Positions 35,495-47,200 of a stretch of 64,000 nt of DNA are shown here, piece after piece. Under the pieces are notes generated by a model that was not told where the DNA came from, searched no databases, and worked only from the letters and a program-made list of their open reading frames with translations. The DNA is from Grammothele lineata. Its lineage: Eukaryota > Basidiomycota > Agaricomycetes > Polyporales > Polyporaceae. The translations under genes and the position numbers were made by a program. How positions within the stretch are numbered: position 1 is the first letter of the stretch; every line of letters begins with the position of its first letter. Where the stretch lies: the NCBI GenBank assembly GCA_002150815.3, contig NDFF03000050.1:1-64000 (forward strand). The letters are read 5' to 3'.

Positions 35495-37678
35495 ATGTCG
35501 ACTCAGGATTCAGCTACGTCCGAAGCAAGAGAACTCTTACTGGCCCCAGTACGCGAGGCCATTTCTGTGTTCCGTCAACATTATACGAAGATCATAAGGT
35601 ATGAGATATTTACCCTGGACTATCAATTCGCTCATCATGTTCTTGCTGTTCTAGCCAAGAAGACGTTAGTCGCTCGTCTCTTTAAGTTGCCGCATGCTGA
35701 TATCATCACTATTGTGAAACATCTTATGCAGCTCTTGGCCGTAGCCCGATCTGGGGAAGAGGTTCTCGCATTGGCCATCGCCGATCTGAGGGGCACCGTC
35801 AACCGTGCCGCGTTTGTGAATAAGCTCAATGACGACGCGCTGCTAGAGATTTTCTATTTTGCCGCCACGGTGGGCCCCGCTTGCCTCCCCTGTCTCGGCG
35901 GGCTGCAGCCCTTCGGACAGTTAGACTTCCGACCAGCTATTCGCCTCTCGCAAGTCTGCCAGCGATGGCGTAGCCTCATGATCAGCTGTCCTGGATTCTG
36001 GACGCATCTGCCTATATATGATTCTCCACAGTTCGAAATGCTCATCCGACGAGCCGGGACACGCCCTCTCAGCGTCTTTCTCGGGTTCATGGTCTCAAGC
36101 AATCAGCTGCAAAAGAGGAGAGATGGATGGCTGTCCCACGTTGCAAAACTCATAACGTCGCACAAAGGTCGTCTTCGGAGATTGGACCTGGATCTCACAG
36201 ACTATCCCTGGTACCAACGAAGCTACCCACGACGTGAACCGAATGGCTACTATATCGGACCATTCAGGATTAGATGTTTGACCATAACCTTCCCCAGCTA
36301 CTCCCGTCCTAATCTTGACGTCCTCGAAGCTTGGAATATAATGAAAGAGAGCATCCAAGGCCTTGGTCTTCATAACCTTGCCGACCTGCTTCCGAAACAT
36401 CACCACTTCCCCAGTCTGACCCACCTCTACCTCTCAATCAAGGAGGACAGTAACACTGAAGTTGATCCTGACGACGTCCTGTATTTCTTGAGATATGCGC
36501 CTTGCCTACAATTCATTAATCTCGCAAGATTGCCAATTACCACGTGCCTCCCTCACCCGGATGATAATGCTCGTCCCGTCGCCCTGTCTCATCTTCGGCT
36601 TCTAGTATTCGCTCGCACGGAGTTGAACATTCTCTCGATTATCCCCCACCTCGCAACTCCATCCAATTGCTTCATTCGCGCAAGCGAGATGATCAGTCGC
36701 GAATCCGATCCGATCCCATTCAACATGGTGGAACACCCTGTCCTGTCGGACGTCACAACGCTTCTCGTTGAGCTGATGCCGGGAGAGTACACTATCTGCG
36801 CTCACGGCCCTTCGTCCGGACTATGGGTTCAAACAGACAACCACAAAGAAGACATCGATGCCGAGTTCGAGCTAGACTGGCTCGATGCGCTCCCTGATTC
36901 CATTCCCGTCACCAACATCACGTCCTGCAGTATTCAAATCTACGATATCCTGATGGGCGACTCCCTTATCCCACTGCTCAAATGCATGCCCAATCTTATC
37001 CACCTCAACGTTTGCATCCTTGGATCGCAAAATTACCCTGATCACGAGAAGTTGGAGGCCAAATACTTTGACCGTTCTAGCTCGGAAGAGGCGTCTTCCT
37101 CAGATAGCGACTCAGAGGTGGAGTCCGACTCGAGCAATAGGTCGGAAACTCCCGATCCGCTCGCTCCGTACCTCGACGCCAACGTCAACCCTAATGTCAT
37201 CACCTGTGGCATAAACTTCCTCCGCGCGTTCACCGCCGTCCGTCCCCATTCAACTATGGTGTGCCCCGCCCTCGAGGAGCTCTGGCTCGAGACGGTCGCA
37301 ACGGAGGAACCCCTGCGGACGAGGGCCATTGAAATGCACCGCGCCTATCTCTTTCCCATGCTCCAGGCGCGCTATGAGGTCCGCTCTCCCCTTCGACGCG
37401 TGCTTGTGAAAGCCACAGGCGACCATGTCCCGTACGCCTCCCCCGTCGTTACGGTTTGGCCATCAGGTTTCCGGGAGGCCGATCACTATCCGGTCGAGAC
37501 ACCCATCCCGGAAGAGATAGAAGTGACGATATTCTGGGTGGGATGCGGGCCCCAGTGGGATGATGAATCTGAGATATTGACGAAGTGGGATATCCCTGGA
37601 GAGGAGAAGTACTGGAAGCTCGACGAAAGCAGTAAGGCGTCTTTGTACCCTCGATGGAAGCGGGACATCTGGCGATGA
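35495..37678 (+). CDS. F-box-like protein, delta-2, with acidic serine tract
   Basis: Candidate SCF adaptor. Exons are 35495-35598, 35655-35664 and 35732-37678, giving 686 residues. Exon 1 starts MSTQDSATSEAREL and ends in phase 2. The 10-nt exon CCAAGAAGAC adds QED. The long exon opens LLAVARSGEEVL in phase 0. The F-box-like motif starts near residue 66 (VNKLNDDALLEIFYF) and continues to VCQRWRSLMISCPGFW. A Ser/Glu/Asp tract (SSSEEASSSDSDSEVESDSS) sits around 37075-37140, a plausible casein-kinase-type phosphorylation cluster. The two introns total 123 nt without a stop, so the gene also reads as one exon and is easily mis-annotated. Closest relative is delta-1. Confidence 0.86.
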   Translation: MSTQDSATSEARELLLAPVREAISVFRQHYTKIIRYEIFTLDYQFAHHVLAVLAKKTLVARLFKLPHADIITIVKHLMQLLAVARSGEEVLALAIADLRGTVNRAAFVNKLNDDALLEIFYFAATVGPACLPCLGGLQPFGQLDFRPAIRLSQVCQRWRSLMISCPGFWTHLPIYDSPQFEMLIRRAGTRPLSVFLGFMVSSNQLQKRRDGWLSHVAKLITSHKGRLRRLDLDLTDYPWYQRSYPRREPNGYYIGPFRIRCLTITFPSYSRPNLDVLEAWNIMKESIQGLGLHNLADLLPKHHHFPSLTHLYLSIKEDSNTEVDPDDVLYFLRYAPCLQFINLARLPITTCLPHPDDNARPVALSHLRLLVFARTELNILSIIPHLATPSNCFIRASEMISRESDPIPFNMVEHPVLSDVTTLLVELMPGEYTICAHGPSSGLWVQTDNHKEDIDAEFELDWLDALPDSIPVTNITSCSIQIYDILMGDSLIPLLKCMPNLIHLNVCILGSQNYPDHEKLEAKYFDRSSSEEASSSDSDSEVESDSSNRSETPDPLAPYLDANVNPNVITCGINFLRAFTAVRPHSTMVCPALEELWLETVATEEPLRTRAIEMHRAYLFPMLQARYEVRSPLRRVLVKATGDHVPYASPVVTVWPSGFREADHYPVETPIPEEIEVTIFWVGCGPQWDDESEILTKWDIPGEEKYWKLDESSKASLYPRWKRDIWR

Positions 37679-38785
37679 GCGTGAAAGGCCTTCAACGGTG
37701 TCTACACCTAGTACATGCGACTCACATTTCATGGTCAGTTGAGCTTTAGTACGTCTGGATATTTAGCACTGGTCGCTCACCCATCTCTTCGTGTCATACA
37801 GATTCCCGCCATGCGTCATGCGTGCTTCACTCTTCCACCCCTTAAAGCACAACGCCATGATTCCTCCCACGTGCCAGAAAGGAGGTCGAAGAACGCTCCG
37901 GAGCAGCGAGATAGTTGCGCAGCATCCAGTACAAGGGCGTTTCGCGAGGTCGTTTCGTACGGACTTTCTGTATTTCCGCGGACTGCTCGGTAGCAGCGTA
38001 CATGTTGAGTACACATCAAATCAACACAGGTATCCACGAACAGACGACTCAACTCGTACATAAGTACATAGGTCGAGTGCAGACGACTTAGGTTGTCCCG
38101 GGAAGGCAGACGGGTCACGGCACGTATACATACCATGTCCTTCGTATGGAGCGTGATCGTATACCGACATTATACAAACGACGACGACGCACGCACTCTT
38201 ATGCTATTATCGATAACTGCGACAGCGAATGACAAACGACAATGTTCTACCTACGCGCGAACCTGGGCTACAGATGAGTGGACGGAAACGAAGATCGACG
38301 GATCGATGGACGGTGCTCTTCAGTGCGTGCGTGCGTGCGGTGCAATGACGGAAATGGATGCAGGTGCGGTACGATGCAGGGCAGCCGAGGGAGGCGAGGC
38401 GGGATGATGGATGTAGTGGTTGGTGCACATGGGGTGAGAATAGAAGAATAAGAAGTCGATATGGATATATGCGATATGCGATATGCGTGCGATGCGGGTA
38501 CGACAGCCCGGGACGATACGATGGCGGGACAGCGAGCAGACATGGAGTAGAGATGAGTAGAGACATGGGGATGGAGATTGATACAGTAACGGCTACGCGG
38601 AGCATACAGGAGAGTGGAGAGGGTAAGGTAAGCGTACAGAGAGATCAGACTACGAACGGAACGGTGGGACGGGAAGACATGACGACAGCGAACGGCACGA
38701 GCAGCGGACGATGAACAGCAGACGGCGAACAGTCGAAAGCACGACAATTCAAGGCAGAAGATAGTCCGAACGAGAACGACCGACC
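37679..38785. other. Convergent 3' flanks with simple repeats
   Basis: About 1.1 kb between the convergent ends of delta-2 and the phosphatase. No gene recognised. The phosphatase side is A/G-rich on the plus strand, and a short GATATGC-type repeat lies at 38457-38500. Confidence 0.5.
38457..38500. repeat. Short GATATGC-type tandem repeat
   Basis: Imperfect copies of gatatgc/gatatgcg followed by gtgcgatgcgg, in the 3' flank of the phosphatase gene. Probably a microsatellite with no specific function. Confidence 0.6.
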
Positions 38786-41700
38786 CTACGCTTGCGGCGG
38801 CGGCGGGGACGACATCCCCAGTCCTAGCCCTAGCCCGAGCGCATCGAATCCCGGCGCCGGATGGGGATGCGATCCAAGTCGGTCCTCCTCCCCAGGCCTC
38901 CCCCTTCTTTTCACGCTCGGCCGTTTCGTAAGCAGCACGCCCCCGTTCAGGTCCTCCTTGAGCAGCTCCGTCGGGCTCGCCCCGCGCTTCGCGCGCCCAG
39001 GCGACGGCGCGGCCGCTGCCCCGGGGATGTCGATCGTCATGCCCATGCTCATGCCCATGTCGTCCGAGTCGACGTCGGGCGCGCTCCGCTTGCGAGACAG
39101 CGTGGGCCCCGCCCGGGGCTCGTGGTCGAACTTGAACGGCGTGCCGAGGCTGAGCGCGCCCTGGGCTTGAGCTTGGGGTTGGCTAAGCGCAGGACTATGA
39201 TGGGCTGAGACGAAGAGAGGAGGTGCAGGCGCGTGAGCGGCCGCAAAGGACGGCGGGCGCGAGCGTACGCGCATCTGCGCAAACGCCGCCGCCGACTTCG
39301 CGTCCTCAATGGCAAGCGCGGAGGAGGAGGCGGGGACGACAGCGGGTTTGTGCTTCCTCCTCTTCTGCTGGTGCTGGTGCTTCCCTGCTCCTTCCGTGGC
39401 GGCCCAGCGCTTCTCCTCGTCCACGATCCTCAAAGCGCCCTCGATGATCGCGCGGTGGACGAAGACGTACTGCCTCAGGGACTGACACAGGCTCATCCGC
39501 TGCTCGCGCATGTCCTCGACGACGCGCCGGATCGGCTCATCGTACGACGACAGCAGCGGCGGGCTCGTATTGTCGTGCAGCCTCCGTGGGGACTTGAGTG
39601 AAGGGGGCTCCGAATCGCCTGGGCTCGGCCTTGCTCCTGTCGGGGCGTCCGTATCGACGTCGGCGTCAGCATCGACATCGACGCTATCGACGGGCTCGTT
39701 CTTCTGGCCATTGCCGCTGGAGATCGCCTGGTGATGGTCGTCCGCAGAAGGCACCACGTCCGAAGACGCATGCACGTCCGAGCGCCACGTGTTCAGCCTC
39801 TTCTGCGACGCCAACGACGGCCTCCCACCCGCGCCCTGCTCGCGCTCTGTCGGGGCGACCTCGCCCTCGACCGCAGGCGGCGACGGGCTCGTCATGCTCA
39901 ACTTCGCCGTCCGGCCCACCATCGCGTTCGTCAAGCTCCCATCGCCCTGGCTCGTCGGCGGGCTCACCGACGTGCGCGAGCGCGTCCCGCCCGTGCCCGT
40001 GGTGCGCGTCGCGAACCCCGACCCTGAGCCTAAGCCCGAGCGCACGCTGCTGCCCGGGCCCGCAGCGGAGTCTTCGCTGCTGTCCGAGGGGCCGCCGTCT
40101 TTGCGCGCCGGGCGAGACTTGCCTGGGCTCGTGCTGGTGGTGGCGGTGTCTTTGGCATTGGTGGCGGGACCCGACGTCGGCCACGCGTTGCGAGCGGCGC
40201 GCTTGACTTCCTCGACGAGCTCCGGGGACGCCTGGAGGATCGACGCGTGGGCGTGTGGTTGAGGCTGGTGCTGGGGTTGGACAGGATCCGGCGACACGTC
40301 CTTGGGCGGCTTCTCGTCGACGTCCATAGGCACTGCGCCCGCAAAGCCCACAACTGGAACGTGCACCTCCCGCCCACCAACCGACACCGGCGCGGTCAAC
40401 GACGACCCTTCGCTCTTCACCGACGCCGGAGCCGGGGGCGGGTCGACGTCCATCGCGTCCAAGCCTTGCTGGTGCGTCGGGGGCGGGGCTACCGCGTCGC
40501 TCACCACGCTCAAACTCCTGCTCCTCTCCCCCTCCCCTTTGCTCGCCCCAGCAGACCCCGCCCGCCCCTCCAGCGCAGCCTGCGCCTGCGCCCTCCTCGT
40601 ATCCTCCACCTTCCCCTCCCTCCTCTTCCGCATCTCCCTCCTCAGCCCGTCCAGCACCGCGTCAACAGCGATGAACCCGCCCGTGCGGCCGACGCCCGCG
40701 GAGCAGTGCAGCAGCACGGGCGGGTTACCCCGCGCGCGCACCACCACGCCCGTCGTCGGGTCGATCTCCTCGTCCACGACGTTGGCGTTGGAGTTCTTGT
40801 TGACACCGGCGTTCCCGAACGCTGAGTGCGAAGGAAGGACGTCCACATCAGCCGATCTGCGCCGAAGAGGACCCTCACCCCACGTCCTCGTCCTCCGCTT
40901 CTGCCCCTCTCCTCCCTCTCCCCCTCCCCCTTCCTCGCAGGCGCGCGCGTCGTCCACAGCGTGCTCGACCTGGCGCATAAGATCAAGCAACCCCCTCGGG
41001 TCGTCGGGGACGTTCAGGTCCGGCCACTCGAGGTACTGGAACTGCGTCACCCGCCTGGGCGGAGCCGCGGGGAACGCGGTGTTCGTGAGCTCGAACACCC
41101 TCCGGATCGTCGCCGGGTCTTCCCCTTCCTGCTCCTCTCCCTCCGCGCCTCCCGCTCTTTTGCCCCGGACCTTGGGCTTGGGCTTGACCTGCGTCTGCGG
41201 CACGTGCGAGCTAAAGAAGCCCCCGCTCGTCTCGCTCTCCTTCCTCTTCCGCTCGCGCTCGGGTGTGTCGTTGGTCTCGAGGAGTCGGAGACGCAGAGGG
41301 CCGTAGGAACCCTCTTCCCAGTACTTGCCGCACTTGACCGTCGAGCCCTCGATCTCGCGCGTGAGCATGACGATCACGTGGACGTTTTGCTCCCAGCAGA
41401 GCCTGTCCGCGGCGTTCGCGTCAGCATCAAACGCACACACACGAAGACGCAGGGAGCAAAGAAGGGAAGGGGACTCACGTCCAGAAATCATTAAACGTCG
41501 TCGGCAACGGGCCCTGCGTCGCAATATAGCGCTTCGTCGTGCCCAGCGGCTGCACGTAGCTCGCGTTCATGTAATCGTCGTCCTCCGGCCTGCGCTTCCG
41601 CAGCCTGACGCGCGCGTGCTCGAACGGCCAGATGTGTCGGTACCTGTCAGCAATCGCGTTAGCGTGAGGGTCTGTCACAAGTACGAATGCCCCCCGCGTG

Positions 41701-44252
41701 AGCGAGGAGAAAAACGCCACCCCGCCCGCACGACCAAGGACGAAGAATGACAGAGAAGAAGGGATAAACACGCACCGATTCTTCGCCCCCTTCTCCAGCC
41801 CAGCAGTGATACTATACGGGAACGACGAAGCAGCCTCCTCACCCACCGCCGCAGCCGCCGCCGCGTCCTCTTTCCCGTTCCCCATCCCGTGCGCATGCGA
41901 ATGGTGCGTATGGGAATGAGGCTGCGCGATCCCGGTGAACCCCCGTCCCCCGTACCCGTACCCCGCTTGGTGTCCTGTCCCACCACCAGTGCCAACCCCC
42001 GAACTAGATGCAGAAGAAGCAGTAGAAGAGGATTCATGAATAACCCTCCCGCTCTCCATACTATGCCGCTCCATGACCCCGAGGAGGCGCCTCTGCTCCC
42101 CGAGCTCGATCTTGTAGAACTGCATCTCGAGCGCGCGGGTGAGGTCGTCCGCGTCCGGCGGGGAGCGCGAGTGCGAGTGGGAGGAGCGCGAGCGGGGGGA
42201 GGGGGCGGGGTGGGCAGCGTGGGGGGAGTGTGGAGAGGAGGAGGCGGGGCTCGCGGGCGAGTGCGAGTGCGAATCTTGTTGGGGGCCAGGGAGAGCGGGG
42301 GACGAGAACGGCGAGCCGCGTGGCGATCGATGGGCGTTGATGTTCGTCTGAGGATGCACTTGCGGGTGGGAAGGGAGCGAAGACTCCGCCGAAACCGAGT
42401 CGCGCTTGGACGTCGACGGCACTTCCTCATCCCCCATCACCGAGTCACTCTCGCTCTCACTTCCACTTTCACTCTGACTCTCCAGCGCGCTCACCCCACC
42501 CCCACCCCCATCCCCACTCCCACTGCCGGGGCTACTCTCAACCGCATGCCTGCTCCTCCTCGCGATCTGCCTGAGCCACTCAAACGGCAGCTCCCCCACG
42601 CGCCTCCGCACGCGCCGCGGAAGCTTGAGCGGGATGCCCTCCGAGCTGTCCGCCGCGCGCGCGTTGTTCCGGTTCAGTTCGATGTTCTGCCGGATCGTGT
42701 CGAAGAACGGGTTGAACGCGACCTGCGAGACGAGGAAGGGTGTGTCAGCGCTGGTTCTAGCACTAGTACCACCACCACCACCAGCAGAAGAGGTGCAAGC
42801 CCAGCCTCGCGGCGACACCCACGCTACGCCACGCCACCGCCTCCCCCGCGAGCCAAACAGACAGACACTCAAGTAACTCAAACACTCACCGGCCTCCCGG
42901 GGACAGACATGCTCGTCCCGCGCTGGTACTGATACGCGCTCCCGCTCGACTGAGTATACTGCGGTGAGATCGTCGGCATACTGTAGAGCGGGCCGCTGGG
43001 CACCTGCGCCTGAGCGCCGCTCCGTGAGCGCACGAGCCCCGGGGGCAGACGCAGGCTGAACTCGGGCTTGCCTGGGCGCGAAGGGCCCGCGACTGGGGGA
43101 GCGGCGGAGGCGGCAGCTGAGGCGGGGGTGGGCGGGACGGGAGCCTTGCTGAAAGGGTCATCACGCGGCGCGAGCGGCGTCGGGGGCACGAGCTGCATCG
43201 GCAAAGATCCCGGGGGCAGCTGCATCCCCTTCAAGTTCGGGGTCGGGGTCGGGAGACGTCAGATAACGCGCATACAGCGAGCCGCCGAGAAGGTTACTCA
43301 CCCTGGGGCGCATGGGAATGGTGGTGGATGACGTGAAGGCAGCTTTAGAAAGCATGTTGGCGCGGAGCGCGCGCGCGTTCAGCGCGCCGGGCTGGCCGAG
43401 CGGGGCGGGGTCGCCGTCCGTCTCGCTCTCCGCCGGAGCCTCGTCCTCTTCCTCGTCTTCCGAAGGATTGGAGTGGTCGACGAAGTCGGGGTGCTCCCTC
43501 CAGACGGAATGGAAGCCACCGCGGAGCCACGCGATCTCGCGGTCAGCGGGGAAGCCCTCGTTGCGGAACTTGCGCATGAGGCCGAGAAGGTTGCTAGTAG
43601 GTGGCATTGCGGCAGAGTCGGCGTCATAGACGAGAATGCGAGAGGCGGCGCTCCAGGTGGAGAACTTGGCGCGGGCGGCGTACGAGGGGAGCATCTCGGT
43701 GAGCTTGGCGAGAGGGAAGTTGGGGCGTTTGAGGAGGGTAGAGGGGACGGAAAGGGAGAGGGCGTTCGGAATACGTGCCTGCGCCCATGAATTGTGCGGT
43801 CGGATGTCGAGGATGAGCGCAGAAGGATCTGCAAAGTAGGTCTGTAATGATGATGGCGGTAGCGCCGTGAAAGCGGAGGGTGGAAGGGGCGCCGCCGGCG
43901 ATGGAGAGTGGATGAGAGACGGCGCCGAGGCCATGGTGGGCTGAGCAGAAGGAGCAGCGTCGGCGTCGGAGGCGAGAGAGATCAGCGGTGGCTGAGGGGT
44001 GCGGGTAGGAGGACGATTGAGGGAGATGAGGGGGGTGGACTGGCGAGCATAGCGGGCAGAGATGGCTGCCGCAAAGCTGTCGTAGTGGTTGTCCGGGGCC
44101 CCGTCCCCGGGGGGGTGGACGTTGTTGGGCGCCGTGGTGGGCGATGAGGGCGAGGGTGAGCGCGACGTGCGGCGGGTGGTCGGGAACGACGGCGGCGGGG
44201 GAGAGCGAGACCGAGAAGGTGGTGGAGAACAGCAAAGGTGAATCCGACGCAA
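38786..44252 (-). CDS. Rhodanese-domain protein tyrosine phosphatase (Pyp1/Pyp2-like)
   Basis: Likely dephosphorylates MAP kinases, as the rhodanese-PTP proteins Pyp1/Pyp2 of fission yeast do (family inference). Exons on the minus strand are 43302-44252, 42890-43228, 41776-42722, 41479-41643, 40879-41402 and 38786-40821, giving 1653 residues. The rhodanese domain spans about residues 131-260. Its active-site loop reads LVYDADSAAM, without a catalytic Cys, as expected of a docking domain. PTP motifs are split over exons: DYMNASYV, YIATQGPLPTTFNDFW, REIEG..VKCGKYW, WPD loop EWPDLNVP, signature LLHCSAGVGRTGGF (Cys near 1015) and the Q motif QSLRQYVFVH near 1420. Long Ser/Pro/Gly-rich stretches lie between the domains. 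The intron at 40822-40878 is 57 nt and has no stop, so it could be retained. The start is uncertain; an in-frame Met about 105 residues further in is also possible. Confidence 0.87.
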
Positions 44253-47200
44253 AAGCCGGCCGCCGATTCCCCACCGTCACCCGCGGTCCAGACCGCCTGA
44301 CGTCATTTTTGGCCATCATGTCCGAGAACGTACCTCGTCGCCGGCGCCTCCCCGGACTCCACCCACGCCCGCCAATCACGTCTTCTCCTGATGGCCCTGC
44401 CGGCCGAGGCTCCCGGCGGCACCGGCGCTGCTCTGGATGCGCCTCCCATATCAGGCACGCAAACACCCTCGCTGGGCCGGGAAAACGCTCCCGACAAAAT
44501 CTTGGAGCACCTTTGCGCCGTACACCAACGCCCAGGCCGTGGCAAACACATCTACATACAACTTTTTTCTGCTCCGTTTGTGCTGCTTGTTTTGCCAGAA
44601 AACATGACGCACGAACAAGACAAGTGGGGTCTCGCCTCGCCCAACTCCGCCACTCCATCCAGCCCCATCTCTCGATTTCGGTGAGCGCCACGTACGTCTC
44701 GTCTGCGCTCCCGTCTATCCATTTGCCGACAGTTTTCTTTCGATATCCAGTTTCCGTATGTTGCGAACATGGCTGCCCGCACGTACACCATGCTCAAGGC
44801 GGTCAGCAGGAGCCCTCGTTGCTGACATTCCGGCAGATGTGCGGGTGCACTGTGGAGCGGATAACGACTCATCGCACCCTCCGACGCCCAGAGCCCCCCA
44901 CGCCGCCCCCACGCCGGTCAACTGACTCTTCTACGCCCAGCACGCTCCCTTCGTTATCGAATCGCGCCTCCAACGTACCCCCAAAAGACGCGGAAGCGTA
45001 CTACAAATCCGCCTGTCAGCGGACGTTCGCGCTGGAGTGTCCCTCCTCTTTTCGACTCCGCGTAACAAAGACACCGCTGGCCCCGATGGGGCCGCGGGCG
45101 AGACTCCGCCACCATCGGTCGTATGTGGCTCTCTCCGTCTCGCGCCGGCTCCGTTAGCCACTGAGGCAGAGCAACTGCCTTTTCCTCCTTTGTCCCCGCT
45201 GACACCGTCGTGACGCGGCGCGACATTCGACCTGCAAACTCTACATGGCCCGTCCTCGTAATCGGCATGACGTTCTCGATATCGGCCTGGCTCACTGCAG
45301 GTCGATCGCCCGCGATCCGCGCTCTCCAAATCAGGATTCCGGATTAATCTCATGTCGTTGGGTACGTCCATCCACCCCACTAGCTAAGCGCGCCCGGCGC
45401 CGATCCGGAGTCTGATCCCTCCCCAGAACCTCAGAAGAGGGCGGCGACGCACTTACGCACATACAGACAGACGGGGGCTCGTCGAGAGCGGGAAATTAAA
45501 GGCTTCAACCCCCGTCTCCGTCCTCGTCGCCGGTTTGGCCAAACTCCCGCTTCGCGCAGATCCCGCCACAGCTGCCTATACATACACTATAGGCGCGCGC
45601 GAGCTTGAGGCTGACGCGAACGACGTCGCGCGCGCGTCACGAACCTTCCTTCAACGTCCTCCCGTACAGCCTGGGTAAGTGCTGTCAGGCCCGAACACTC
45701 TCGCCCTCGCGTGCGCGCTGACCGCTCAGGGCGCGAACCTTGAGCTTGAGCTCCCTCCCTATGCACTGTAAAGGCTTCTCTCCCGCCACAGGAGCCACAG
45801 GACGCCCCGGGCCACACCTCAGGCCCGCCTGGGTCGTGCCTCGCCTCTCGCCCCTCGCGCGTTCGCGCCTTCCCGACTTCTCGAGTTCCTCACTTCCTGC
45901 CACGTTCTGACGTTCCTGTCTTCACAAGAGCAGGAGAGCCTTAATGCGGCCCGCTGCCCGTGGACAGGTCCTAGGAATCACGCTCTACGTACGTATACAT
46001 ATGTACCCAGCCCTCGGCCACGGCACGCCCGACACGGACGTGGCGCAAGCGCCTTGACCCGGGATCGGCAGCGGTGCCGTTGCGCCCCCACCTACGGCCA
46101 GGTCCTGGGCGACGGTTTCTTGTACTGTACTAACTCCCGGTTCTCAGGATGTCTATGACGCCAAATAAGCGTTCTAAGTACTTCTCACGCTCTGACCCCT
46201 CAAGATTTCAATACCAAACAGTAAGTACTACCATCAGCCCATCGCACACCTCCCTCCCCAACACCCAACACCCTCCACTCCCCACATTCGACATCCCGCC
46301 CAACACGGAACTCTCCCCACCCAAAAATGGCCCGTAGCCACACCTCATCTCCGCCCCCGCCCGCCCGGTCTAGGCCCTCGGCCCTCGGATCTTCAGAGTT
46401 CAACTTCGCCCGCTAAGGCGGCTCCTACCTTCCACCTTCTACCTTCTACCCCTGGCCACCGAGTACTGTATTGAGTCACCCTTCACAGTGACACTCGCAC
46501 TCGCGGAACGTACGTACCCATGTTCGCCAGGCACGCCCGTCCACCCTTCATATGAGTATGCGTATGTATGTATGCGTATTGTATGGGCGGCACGGCGCGG
46601 GCCCGACGCGGCATCTCCCATCTCCCTTCGTATGGCCCGTCTCCCCTCTCCCTTCGCATCCCTCGCATGGCTCATCTCTCATCTCTCATCTCCTCGACGA
46701 CGAACGCACGGACGCACGGACGGACCCCGCGGCCACGGGGGCCACGTTTCTCGAGCTTCGCGCCACGGGACCGTCCTCACTCTCCTTCGGCATGGCGGCA
46801 GGGTGGCTGAGCGGGGGTTGGGCGGGCGGGCGGGTTTCCGAGTCGGGAGGACGCTCGCGTGGCCGCGGACGGGCGAACGGGCGGCGTGCGGCCTAACGTA
46901 CTTATGTGTGTATGTACGAGAACGGGAGCGAGAACGAGAACGAGAGCGGGAACGTGTACAGAGATCATGCATTGCTCGCGCTCTCGGTCCACGCCGTGGC
47001 AGATCTCTCGGAATCAGCGCTCGAAATCTGGTCGCGAGGCGGGAGTTCGCGGGCTAGACAGTTGAGAGCGGACACTGAAAGTCGACGGAGCCGGGCACGG
47101 GCAGCGTGCGTCCGTCGCGACATACGTATCCATAGAAAAACATACCATGCCGCCGTGCCGTGTCGAGGCTACCTTCGGCACGACTGCTTGCGTTCTCTCC

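Noticed and set aside
44144..45157. 337-codon plus-strand ORF
   Set aside because: Low-complexity Arg/Pro/Ser sequence overlapping ORFs on the other strand; no domain and no splice-consistent continuation.
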